Source: Adiantum capillus-veneris (Eukaryota > Streptophyta > Polypodiopsida > Polypodiales > Pteridaceae). From it: DNA of 64,000 nucleotides. The position numbers were made by a program, and so were the translations under genes. Under the pieces are notes generated by a model. The model did not search any database. It saw only the letters and a list, made by a program, of their open reading frames with translations, and was not told the DNA's origin. The stretch covers positions 156,370,741 through 156,434,740 of the forward strand of contig CM043945.1 of assembly GCA_014529385.2 (NCBI GenBank), in the 5' to 3' direction. This document shows positions 47,917-58,557 of this stretch, in pieces (position 1 is the stretch's first letter; each line of letters opens with the position of its first letter).

Positions 47917-48089
47917 GGCGTCCTAGTTCGCATCCAAAACTAGGTGGTGCCCCAAATTTGTGTAGGGTTAGGTTGCGGGTTTGTGTGTGTGTTTGTTGTT
48001 TTTTCCAACCCCAACCCAATTGAGCAGCACGGGAGTCTTGAAGGGTGTCTAGAGGTTGCTCTTCTTGTTGCCCGCCCCGGACCGCCTCA
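45435..48089 (+). mobile_element. Solo LTR B2 (second copy of insertion B)
   Basis: Reads TGATAGCCG...CCGCCTCA on the + strand, homologous to B1 over 2.6 kb in reverse orientation. Flanks are CTAT (45431-45434) and CTAC (48090-48093), a 4-bp TSD with one mismatch. A TATAAAAGG box lies at 47151-47159 and a 95-base TC run at 47821-47915. It interrupts the extra ORF of element C. Confidence 0.75.
47821..47915 (+). repeat. (TC)47 microsatellite in B2
   Basis: A pure TC run, orthologous in position to the (AG)31 tract of B1. Overlapping Ser-Leu/Arg-Glu ORFs are artefacts. Confidence 0.97.
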
Positions 48090-49971
48090 CTACCAACGGT
48101 TCTGCATCCACCTCAACCACTAGAAGTGAACCTTCTGCTACTGTCTCCATGCTACCCTCAGGTTGTTCCTGCTCATTTGCAGCTTGTGGTTTCTTTTCAA
48201 CACTAGTTTGCTGCTCCATCAGCTACTTGTGGATTGATTCCAATTGCATTTCCAACTCAGCATTCCGCTCACGCATCACGACATTCTCCTTACGGACCTT
48301 ATTCTCTCCAACAGCTTCAAACCATGACTTGTACCTATCAATCGGCTTTGCCATGTGCTCTTGAAAAACACCTGCTGCTTGGTGCCACAATTCCTTGGTG
48401 TAATCAAACACCTCTTTCCTCAAAAAATCCACATTTGCATCAGAGATCAAAACCCCTATGACACCCTGTCCATCCAAAGTGGCCCTCTCCAAATCCACCA
48501 ATGGAGTTAACCTATTCATTAAGAAATTTTTATCTGCAATAAGATGTGCAATCTTATCCTCCACTTCATGTAACTGATTCTCTCTGGCCTCCTTAAGCCC
48601 ATCAACCCATATATGAAACTCTTGTGCAGTTCCTGCCATCTCAGAAATCCGATTATGCATATCCGTACTGACCCGAGCTAACTCCTCCTGTAATAATGTC
48701 TTCTCCTTCAATACTTCATCCACCCGGCTCTGCAGCTAACCGACTTCACACTCCAAGCTATCAATGCGTTCCCCCTCTGCCTTTTGCATCTCTAGGGTCA
48801 GGATCATAGCCTCTTCATTACAGAAAAACCGATTCAAGTCCGATAGACTCTGAACAACATCTTGAACCGAGAACACCCCATCCACTTTAACACTTGCAGG
48901 TTTAGCAAAAGGGGTTGTTTTAAAGGCCCGTGTCAGCGGGGTCTGTTCCCTTGAACCCTCACGAGCTTTCCGCGTAAACAGAGTTATAGTACGGCTCTTG
49001 GTGTCAACCTTTTGCAATCCTGTCCTAGAAGGGAAAAGAGTGACCTTCCCTAAGGACTACACCTTTTCATCTGTGCCAGCTGCTAACTTACTTCCTTGGC
49101 CCAATGCAGCTTTAAGTCTGTATCCACTAGGCATATCACAATCCAACTTTCGACACTTTGCTTTCCCCAAACTCTGCATATCTGGACTCTTAACGAATCT
49201 TGGTGGTGCGGGTGTGAGAGGTACCTGCAGCACATAGGAGAAAATTGCCTGCAAGTAAGGAGCTACCTTGGAAACAGACGGTGACCTCCTTTTATCCCTT
49301 GGCTGTGAAAGCTGCATCCTGTCAAAAATGAAGGATGCCCAATCCACCTTCTGCCCTCGCTCTGCATGATGAATTGGAGCAAACGCCTCTTTGGACATAT
49401 ATGCGGTTTTTTCTAGCAAAAAAACCCTATCCAAATACCACAATAGGTGAGTACCGCAGAGTTTGCCACAATTCCGCACCATATAATAAGATCTACTGCC
49501 TTTGGGCTGCCCTAATTCGGACCTCATCATTGCATCCGTCACCTTCTTTTCCTTGTACAACGGGTTGTGAGAAACCTTGAAAACCTCGGCCACCAACATT
49601 GGGGAAATATCCTTTCCCTCCATAATACAGCCAGCATTTTCCCTAAGGTGGCAAAGCTGCGACTTTGCAAATTCATTCTTCTCCCAAAGAGCCCATGGTA
49701 AGCATGCATATTCATAAAGACCAACCCGGCGCAGCCATACCTCAGTATCACGATCATGAACATCAAACATCTCGTCGACCTCCATCTCCTCCACAACATC
49801 ATCTCCACCGGATTCTGCCCCCTCAATGTCCTCCACGCCCTGAATACTTTCTCTGCGGGGACGTAACAACTCCTCCATGGCCATCTTCATTGAACATGTC
49901 TGCGTCATCTCTTCCTCACCTAGCTCCTACTGTTTAGGCGCTGCTGATTTTCTGAAGCTTTCAAAAGACAT
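48090..49971 (-). pseudogene. Extra ORF downstream of integrase in element C
   Basis: One minus-strand frame of about 630 codons, starting near 49970 (MSFESFRKSAAPKQ), with only a few in-frame stops (about 49926, 49057, 48735 and 48220). It continues on the far side of B2 (45430 down to about 45290). N-terminal acidic region (SGGDDVVEEMEVDEMFDVHD). A middle globular-looking part has WLRRVGLYEYACLPW, ISPMLVAEVFKV and VDWASFIFDRMQL. A C-terminal helical, coiled-coil-like region (about 48300-48730) has VLKEKTLLQEELARV and ENQLHEVEDKIAHL. Similar post-pol ORFs are known in plant gypsy elements (env-like in Athila, others in Tat). I see no signal peptide or clear membrane segment. Its function is not known; it is not a host gene, because it lies between integrase and LTR. 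Confidence 0.65.
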
Positions 49972-50388
49972 GGCATCATAGGCGATAGGAAACGCATGCA
50001 TAGTGGTAAAACACCTTTTGATGACGAACGCAGAATACATGCATGCAAAATGAGTGTGGCCTTTCACTTCAAATCGGGCACTGACCACCCCATGATGGTC
50101 CTTATTCTAAAAGTGCGTGTTAATTCCCCGCACACATGTGGTGATTGGACCACTCACTTCAAGGGAATCTCTCTTAAAAACCTTCCGTGTCACAAACTGG
50201 TGACCTCCTTGATGACATAACCCCTGGACAATACCGTCCAAGGCAATTCCGCTGCGGATATTTTCCAATTCCGCACTTTTGCCAAAACAAATTCCAACAA
50301 CCTTTTGCAACCTGAACCCACTGTTGGACACTGTATGGCGGTCTGTACTCCCCAAAGAGTCCGCCTTGAACTCCAACATTGGTTGTAC
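49972..50388 (-). other. Spacer between integrase and extra ORF of C
   Basis: A 90-codon open stretch (50107-50379, starting MLEFKADSLGSTDRHTV) lies in the same frame as the extra ORF. It may be an N-terminal extension of that ORF. No domain is recognised. Confidence 0.35.
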
Positions 50389-51640
50389 CTATTTCACTCC
50401 AATTTCCTCAGCCTTGTTTACCATCCATCTGGGAATCTTAGGGACCTTGCCATATAATTTCTTCATCCAAAAACCATTAACCGGTTTCACAACAGGTGTA
50501 CCAAAAACATCCCTCAATCTAAATGTTCCTTGGCCTAATTCTTCAACAATTTGAGAAGGCCCAAAGTATCTTAACTTCAGTTTTCCTGGGTGTGGTCCCA
50601 ACTTGGAATTGTACAACATCACCCAATCACCCTTCTCAAAAATTTTGAACTTAACCTGCCTTGTCATCCAAGCTTGTCTTCGCTTTTGTCCATTATCCGC
50701 TGCATATGCACTATGAATCCGATCCTCTTCCAACTTCAACAACACCCTCTGTCTATGCAACATTAAATCCTCAGGACTTATCCTATGTTGAACTGCCAAC
50801 CTCAGACTTGGAATCACATACTCCATGGGAACAACAGCCTCAATCCCATAAACCAATTTGAAAGGTGTCATCCCTTTGGCAACCTTATATGCTGTTCGAA
50901 ACGACCATAAAGCTGAATCCAATTTGTCATCCCAATCCTTTCTATTTTCTGAGACAATATTTTTTAGAATTCTCACTAGCACCTGTTTGTACTCTCAGCT
51001 TGACCATTAGCTTGTGGATGATATGGGGTGACTTCTTGTGCAAAATCATATGTGTAGCTGTCAACTCTACAATTACTGAATTCAGAAAACGCACACCTTG
51101 ATCTGACACCAACTCAATGGGACATCCAAATCTCGTCATAATATTTGTATACAAAAATCTAGCAACACTTGCTGCTTTATTATCCCTCAAAGATACTCCT
51201 TCCACCCATTTGGTAGCATAGTCTGTTGCAACCAAAATGTATCTTGCTCCTATTCTGCTAGCTTTCGGTGAGATTGGCCCAACAAAATCTAATCCCCACT
51301 TTTGAAATGGTTCAAGAGGTAAAACTGGGTGATCCTGCATCCTATCCATTGAAGTAGGTTGTCCAATCTTTTGACATTGCAAACATCCCCTTGAAAACTA
51401 ATGTGCATCCTTAAGCAACAATGGACACCACAAGCTAACTTGCATGATCTTTCTCCCTGTTATTTCTCCAGAAAAATGCCCTCCTGTTGTCCCATAATGG
51501 GCTTCTTGTAAAACCGCCTTCTGCTCCTCATCATGCACACATCTCCTGATGATCTGATCTGCTCCCTTTCTATACAATGCTCCAACAATAATCAGAAATG
51601 GCCTACTCCTCAATGCAAACTTCTTCCTTTCATCTGATGA
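50389..51640 (-). pseudogene. Integrase of C
   Basis: In minus-strand order: EAHYGTTGGHFSGEITGRKI, CLQCQKIGQPTS (zinc region), PFQKWGLDFVGPISPK and YILVATDYATKWVEG (first Asp region). RFGCPIELVSDQGVRFLNS (second Asp) follows, and a frameshift breaks the Glu region near 51000. Then come DSALWSFRTAYKV, TPFKLVYGIEAVVP and the C-terminal GDWVMLYNSKLGPHPGKLK, RYFGPSQIVEELGQGTF. There is no chromodomain. It would have inserted element cDNA; frameshifts make it inactive. Confidence 0.85.
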
Positions 51641-51702
51641 CATATTAGAAGGCAACACTCCATCTGTCAAAAAACTGTAACATTTGGTCATACCAATTGT
51701 CA

Positions 51703-51984
51703 AAATACTGCCCCTGTACAGAAAACAAATCCGCATCGGGCAACTGATCTGACACTCCTGGTGTCTCCTCAAAATGCTCCAATCTGCTAAGATAATCCGC
51801 CACTGCATGCTGATTTCCTGGTGTATGCAACACTGTATAATCAAAATACTACCCCTGTATAGAAAAAAAATTTGCATCGGGCAACTGATCTGACACTCCT
51901 AGTGTCTCCTCAAAATGCTCCAATCTGCTAAGATAATCCGCCACTGCATGCTGATTTACTGGTGTGTGCAACACTGTATTATCA
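51703..51984 (-). repeat. 141-bp tandem duplication in C, 47 codons
   Basis: Two copies spaced 141 bases apart (for example GATAATCCGCCACTGCATGC at 51791 and 51932). They encode the RNase H tail/linker twice: NQHAVADYLSRLEHFEET. The duplication is a multiple of three, so the frame was kept; later point changes separate the copies. Confidence 0.9.
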
Positions 51985-53568
51985 AACTCCTGCAAAAAAA
52001 GCATCCATCGGGCAAGTCTACCCTCCAACTTTGGCTTCTTAACCAAGAAGATAAGTGCTTGATGGTCCACATGGAAGACCAATTTATTCCCCAACAAGTA
52101 ATGTCGAAATTTCTCCAAAGCAAACTGCATCCCTAAAGCCTCACGCTCCGTAATAGTATAGTTCTTCTTAGCCGGTTTCAACATCCGACTTGCATAATAT
52201 ACTGGTCTGAACCATTGGCTGATATTTTCTTGCATCAGCACCGCTCTGACTGCAATATTCGATGCATCAACGAACACATGGAAAGGCAACTGCCAATCTA
52301 GAGGTTGAATAATAGGTAATACCACCAACATCTTTTTCAAACACTGAAACGCCTTTTCCTGAGCATCTCCCCTGATAAAATCAACATCCTTTTTTGTCAA
52401 ATGAGCCAAAGGTGCACTGAAATCTGCCAAATACTGCAAACTCCGATTATGCCACTTGATCTGTCCCATGAACTTGGAAATCTCCTTCACATTAACACGT
52501 GCTACTGCCTTCTGAATTGCATTGATCTTGTCTGAATCTATGGAAATCCCTTCTGAAGAAATGATATTACCTAACAATTTCCCTCTTTGGATTGCAATTG
52601 CACACTTATATGGATTCAAAGACATCCAAAACAAACGGCACCTTTCTAAACATTTCCTCAAATATTCAAAATGGTTAATCTTCTCACCAAATACCGAAAA
52701 ATCATCCATAAAAATCCTCATGAAATTCGTCAAATAGGGTTCAAATTTTTTAAATGCTGCTTTGGAGTAAGAAGGGGGTCCATTCTTCAATCCAAAACTC
52801 ATCACTTTGTATGCAAAAGCTCCCCACTAAGTAATAAAATGTTGTCTTAGCTACATCCTCATCTGCCATCCGAATCTAGTTCTACCCTAAAAATCCATCA
52901 AGAAAACTGTACATCTCATGTCCTGCTACATCATCTAAGATTGAATCCACAAATGGTAATGGGAATGGATCTGCAATGGTTACTGCATTCAGCTTCCAGT
53001 AATCCACACAAACATGGATCTTCCCTGACTTCTTGGGAACCACCACTATAGGTGACAACCATTCTGCTTGATCAATTTGAACTATAAATCCCACTTGGAG
53101 AAGCTTGTCCAACTCCTCTTTAACCTCCTTAGCATAATTGGGGTTCATTCTATATCTCTGCTAAATTACTGGAACTTCATCCTCCCTCAAATTGATTCTG
53201 TGCTTATACACAGCCGGATCCATGCCCTTGAAATCAGAATAATCCCAAGCAAAAACATCAATAAACTCTGTCAACAACTGCTTCAATTCTTCCTTAAATG
53301 AATCATCCAAATGAACACTTATTTGGACAATTTTAGGGATCCCTTGAGATCCCAAATCAAGATCCTGCAATTCATCCTCCTTGACTCTGGAAACCTTCTC
53401 CATCAATTTATCATAAAGAAACTCTGCTCTCAGGATTGCCACCTTGGGTGCAATATCCCCTTCGGAATTATCCTGATCCTTTTCTGCACTATTGTGACCA
53501 ATTTGTGACTCTTTCTCTGACTTCAGATCTGCATCTGCTGCTTCTAACTTATTAATTGACCTCTTCAA
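51985..53568 (-). pseudogene. Reverse transcriptase and RNase H of C
   Basis: FAWDYSDFKGMDPAVYKHRI precedes RT. RT boxes follow: YRMNPNYAKEVKEELDKLL, WLSPIVVVPKKSGKIHVCVD, YSFLDGFLG (stops fall within the Tyr and Gln positions of the usual GYNQI), and NFMRIFMDDFSVFGEK with both catalytic Asp (about 52680-52725). RNase H has FHVFVDASNIAVRAVL, ITEREALGMQFALEKF and LVFHVDHQALIFLV. The frame changes once near 52840. It would copy the element RNA and remove the template strand. Confidence 0.85.
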
Positions 53569-53574
53569 CTCTCC

Positions 53575-54130
53575 CTACTTCACATACTTCTCTACAATCT
53601 TCACAACATCCACTTCAAACATTGGAACCACTTTAGGATTAGACTCTATAAAACATGCTTCCTCATCATCTTCAACTTCCTCAGCTAAGTTTATAGTCCG
53701 AGCCAACATTGGTTTCATCGATGTCAACAACGGCTTCTTGGAACTCATCGTTGACTTTTTGCCCTTTTTCAAAATGACCTCATTATTTTCTCAATCCTAT
53801 TTAAGCTTTGTTGACTTAAACCATGGTCTAGCCAACAACATAGAATAAGCATGATCAGCATCTTGCATCTTCAACACCACAAAACTGGTAGTAAAAGACA
53901 ATCCATGCACTTTAAGAGTTTGACGTCTCAACATTCCAATAGGCTGCACTCTATGCTGGTCTGCCATCCGCACTTGAAATGGTGCAGGCTCCAACTTTAC
54001 ATTTGTCAACTTCTGAAATTCAGTTTCCGATAGAATATTCACCCCCGATCCACCATCCAACATAGCTTTTGGAAACACACGGCCATCAAACTCGAGCCAC
54101 ACAGTTGGGATAGTGAAATCCAATCATGTG
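53575..54130 (-). pseudogene. Protease of C
   Basis: WLEFDGRVFPKAMLDGGSGV carries the Asp-Gly-Gly active-site variant used in this gypsy group (about 54040-54100). Then NILSETEFQKL, KMQDADHAYSMLLARPWF and two stops near 53800. A charged linker to RT follows (53575-53772). Confidence 0.8.
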
Positions 54131-56280
54131 GATTGATTTGATAACTCCCAATTGATTCCGGCAATGCTTTTGAAGTCATGGAGACTTTTTGTCATCCTGG
54201 TTGTTGCAAAATAAAACCGATCTCAAAAAATTGGTACCAACGAAAGCAACTAATCCAATGTAAAGTGCATAGAAGTATTTGACGGTTCTTCAAACAATGC
54301 TGCTGACGGTTATTCAGAATTGACCACTTTTTGCATCGGCTTTTGCACCTTTTTAGAAATTGTCTGATTAGGACCCAACTTCTGAACTTCCTCTACTGCT
54401 TCGTCTCTTACATCTCTTTGCTCCTCCCAATCCAAAGGTGGTTTAAGATGTGCTTTGGAACGTGTAACTGCCAAGCTATCCAAATCTTCCCACACATCAT
54501 TTGAAGGACTACATTCAAAAGGACAATCTACCAAAACCGTATTTGCTTCGTGATCTGGAAGAACCTCAACACCAACTAAATTGCTCTGAGCCTCTTCCTT
54601 TGTTGCTACCTATTGTGCGGGTGGTGTAGGAAGCTGTGGTACTTGCGCATTCCCTATTTGCAGATTCCACCCTGGTGGATTCCAATTTTGTGGTTGTTGC
54701 CACCCCTGTGGTGGCTGCTGCCAATTTTGCTGTTGATTCCAATTTCCTCCCCGTGGCCTAAAATTCTGATATCCTCCAAACCTTGGTCAAAATCCTTGAT
54801 TGGAATTTCCTCGAAATGGTTGATTCTGATTAAAAGGTGGTCTCCACCCCGAGAATGGTTGCTGATTTCTCTACCATCACATATTATTAAATACCTTTTG
54901 TTGTCCACCTGTATCCAAAAAACCTCCACTGGCTTGTGCCAAATTTTGCTGAATCTTTTGTTGAATCCTCTCTGGGATTGGTCCTTGAAAATTTGGATTA
55001 TACCAGCAATATTAGGTGTAACATGACCATCTTTTCCACAAATGTCACAATGGAGCTTCCTGCTAGATGAATCCGTCTTGACCCAACTCTTTCAATTTCT
55101 TCTCTACCATCATTTCCAATGTACTACTCTTAGACTGCCCTTTGGCCTTCTTCTTACCCTTCTTCTTATGCTTCCTCTTCTTGTCCTCCTTCTCTGAACC
55201 AGTATCTGAATCTGAACTCTCATCGGAGTCTGAATTGCTACTAAAACCGAGATTGGAATCTACGTCCATATCCGTATCGGAATCTGAATTGGAATCTGAC
55301 TCATCCTCACTACTGTCATCTACTGATCTCTTCTTCTTTTTACCCTTTTTTCTCCCTCTTTTTGGACTTCTTTTTAGAGGAACCTAGGTTAACAACTCCA
55401 AACCTCTTCTCTGCCCTTGTGGCCTTTGCTACCAAATTGTCCAATCCTGCTCCAACATCAACACACCTGCAACTGCATTTCGCAATTCTTTCCGCAACCC
55501 ATTCATATAATATCCAGCTAACATTTCATCCGTAGGCCTCTCTGCATAGGTAAGCCTATTCAAGTACTGATTAAACCTCTAAGTATAATCCTCAACAAAC
55601 ATTTTCTTCTTCTTAATACCATTCACTTTATTAGGCACATCATTTGGTGTCTTCTCCTTTCAGAATCTATTCGGAAATGCATTTTGCAATGCATCATAAT
55701 CCCCAAAATGCCCCACATTGAAATTACTCAACCACTGCATGGCTTTCCCCTCCAATGTCGCTTGGAATTGTCGCATTTTGGCTGCTGCATCATATACTCC
55801 ATAAAATCCTCTACCCTGCCATCTTGTCTCAAATTGAGCTACGTGGCAATCAGGGTCCTGTTTGGATTTCCCTGAGAAAGTCCCGAACTTGACGCGTAAA
55901 TCTGCTCTAGCCGCTATTTCCATATTCCTTTGCGAATTGGGAGATAACTGCCCTGCTGAGGATGATGATGATGATCTCGGTATTAATGGTTGCCGTGGAA
56001 TGTTTCTGCCAATGCCCAGAGGGTCATATTCTAATCTTCTTCATGTTAGAAACAATTGCTGCAACACTTCACCTCCAACATACCCTGGGTCTAATGGCCT
56101 ATTCTCCTCAGCTTCAATAAAAATTCCCCCATACTGCTCAATGAACTCTAAATACTCCGTACTCAGCTCTGATGCTTCCTCCTAATTGTCAACTTGGACA
56201 CCTCTGTCTTCACGATTCTCCTTGCCCGCTTCACACTGTTCCTCCTGTTGCTGCAACTCCTGCTGCCTAACAGCCAACCT
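54131..56280 (-). pseudogene. Gag of C
   Basis: Starts downstream of the PBS. A capsid-like core at 55660-55923 reads GTFSGKSKQDPDCHVAQFE, KMRQFQATLEGKAMQWL and DYDALQNAFPNRF, typical of gypsy gag. Then FNQYLNRLTYAERPTDEML, an extreme Ser/Asp/Glu-rich run and Lys-rich run (about 55130-55330), and a CCHC-like knuckle CDICGKDGHVTPN (about 55020-55060; last Cys lost). A Gln/Asn/Pro/Gly-rich segment (about 54650-54900) and a linker to protease follow. Multiple stops; several lie where Gln codons are expected. Confidence 0.75.
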
Positions 56281-56480
56281 TGTTAAATAAGAATGTGATG
56301 ACTCGGGCAAATTATCCAGAATTGATTACCCAATGGCACTTGACCTCCTCAAACCAAACTGTCACAATAACTGTCAATACTTTGCGATTCCACTTCATCC
56401 TGGCACTCCACCTTCTCACAGAAGAGAGTAACTTCGTCCATGAACATACGTCACCAACACCGTGATCGCCAGTTTATTAT

Positions 56481-56893
56481 TGTCCTTCTCTCACTCTTTT
56501 AAACATCATCCTAATCTGGCAAAAAATCTGACAAACACTCTGACATTCACAAAATTCCTCCATTGCTACAAACTTCAGTACCGACTTACAAACAGACTCT
56601 GAAAAGGCTCACTGCTTCCTTTATGCATTCAAAAAAAGATATTGGCGAGGATACAGAACGAGAGAAAAGACAACAGTGTTGACCAAACATTTGTCATTCC
56701 CTTAATCCCATAAGAACCCGCCATTACATCTTCTTCCACATCGTAACAGAAAAACTGCCTATTGCCGAACACTTCTAGACATAAATAAAACATCCCTACA
56801 CTTAAGATCCCAAAATACACACCCCATATTAAGGTTCTTTACATAGTCACGTTTAAAGTCAAAATCCTACTCCACCGAGGTGTAGCCTTAACA
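56481..56893 (-). repeat. 5' LTR of C
   Basis: 413 bp, TG...CA. The internal side continues (minus strand) ATAATAAACTGGCGATCACG, in which TGGCGATCACGG is a plausible PBS for a tRNA ending in CGCCA. The outer flank ATGTC (56894-56898) does not match ATTAT at the other end. Confidence 0.85.
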
Positions 56894-58343
56894 ATGTCCC
56901 CATGTTTATCAATTATCTTGTTACTAGGTTGCATCAAGCTATGGTCAACCCTCCTTTGCAAGCCAAAGTTGCTCAACAACTTCGTGCTTATCCAAAATAA
57001 AATTCAAGTTACCCACTGAAGTAGAAGATCTAACCCTCCTACTCGTAGCTAATTCTACTGTAAGGTTTGTATCAGGGTGTTCAAGAAAAATGAGGTTTCT
57101 GATGCACTTAGAAGACATGAAAGATAGTTTACTCCTTGAATCAATAAATGAGGTAAAATGGTTACCTTGATACTCTGTCGGAGTTTAAATTACTAAAAAT
57201 TGTTCATTCACTCCTTGATGTTCAATTGTAGCATGAACATACACGTTTTGGCTGATTCCCTTCACCTCTAGCCGCTTGAAATCTATTAACTGGAGGTCTT
57301 CCTTGAGGTCTTTGATTTCCTCCTCCTCCTGTGGATGAAGTTGACGATTAACATTCTTGTTGTTGTTACTGTTGACAAGTTGTCCACTTCAAACAAAAGA
57401 TGGATTGCCTGTCCTAAAATTCCCTTGGTTTTGTGATTTTCTCTTGTTTCGGTTAAAGTTCTACTGATTGAAGTTCCTCTGAATTGCCGATGGTCTGGGT
57501 CGAAAATTTACAAAGTTTCGATTCATATTGAAGTTTCTATGTTCATAATTGTCCACCAATACTGTGATGTTTGAATTGTTAAATGGAAAATACTTGGATT
57601 GATGACCAGGATCAAGACAAGTGTAGCACAAATGATCTTGTCTAGCTTTCATACATAATAAGTTCTCTCTTCTTTGCTGTGGATTTCTAGATCTTTGTTC
57701 CTCCTCGGGACGAGGTCTTTTTATTTCACGAATAGGAACAGGTTATGGTTTCCTTTTACGGTAGTAGATAATTCTATTTCAATGCGTTTTTCTGAATCAA
57801 GTACATCTACGAAATTGGTAAGGCGAAGACTTTGGAGTTTAGTCTTCATAGGATTATGTAACCCTGACACAAATCGAGCTACCTTGACCTCTTGAGTCAT
57901 CCCTGCTGGCATACTTCACAAGGGTTAAGAAATTTTGATAGTAAGATTCCAGATCTCTGGTTCCTTGAGTACAGTCAAGAAACTCATTCATACGATTTGA
58001 ATGATAGACCTTGTTTTTATAGTTCTTCTTAAGCTGGGTCTTAAGATAATCCCAAGTTGCAGCATTAGGATCAACATTGTTTTCTATGCAATGGTCTCTC
58101 CACCAACGCTTGGTTGTTTTCTCTAGTTTGAACTTAGGGATAATAGTTTTGTTTACTGCTGGACGAACGGTCTAAGTCAAAGTAGTCATCCATGCACTCA
58201 ATCCAATCTTCAAGAACTTTGCCCCACTAAAATTTCCAGGTTGAGACTTGTGAAGTATAGCATTGATGTCTCTATCGATGATGATGTATTGAGGAACAAT
58301 AGGTGCACTTGCATTAGTAGGAGCTGCATTTCCTCTAGGAGGC
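56894..58343 (-). pseudogene. Gag and protease of Ty3/gypsy element J
   Basis: Starts at ATG 58343 (MPPRGNAAPTNASAPIVPQY). Gag capsid: HKSQPGNFSGAKFLKI, TTKRWWRDHCIENN, NRMNEFLDCTQGTRDLESYY. After frameshifts, LLCMKARQDHLCYTCLDPGH is a zinc knuckle whose last Cys is Phe. The protease box reads FIDSRSKLSFMSSKC, where the family has Asp-Ser-Gly-Ala. The LTR of C cuts it at 56893. It is inactive. Confidence 0.7.
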
Positions 58344-58557
58344 ATGGTAACTTACTGCACCATATCAACCAAGGTCACACTTAGTAAAATATTCTATTCC
58401 ACTCGAAGTCCTTAAATAAAATAAAATAGACATTTAAAGATAAGATGAGAGAAAAATAGGAGAAAAAATAATAAATAAGTTAATCTAATTTCTATATCAC
58501 AAAACTTTGGGTTTTTGAAATGTCTTTAAAGTGTCTTGAAAGTTTCTAATAAAGCCT
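58344..58557. other. AT-rich spacer upstream of J gag
   Basis: No ORF of note. On the minus strand GACCTTGGTTGATATGGTGC lies shortly before the J start codon and could be part of its leader. No convincing PBS or LTR end was found. Confidence 0.4.

Larger units (their letters stand above)
44886..56893 (-). mobile_element. Ty3/gypsy retrotransposon C with extra 3' ORF
   Basis: LTRs 44886-45286 and 56481-56893 (about 0.4 kb; TGTTAAGG...GAAGGACA on the minus strand). The minus-strand order is 5' LTR, gag, protease, RT, RNase H, integrase, extra ORF, 3' LTR. The extra ORF is split by solo LTR B2. The RT box IFMDDFSVFG, protease box MLDGGSGVNIL and absence of a chromodomain fit the Athila/Tat side of plant gypsy elements. 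The two LTRs differ at many positions and stops are frequent, so it is old. The flanks do not form a TSD. Confidence 0.85.

Noticed and set aside
54613-55026. Trp/Leu/Pro-rich 137-codon + strand ORF
   Set aside because: It is the antisense of the Gln/Asn/Pro/Gly-rich gag segment of C, which fits the gag-pol order on the minus strand.
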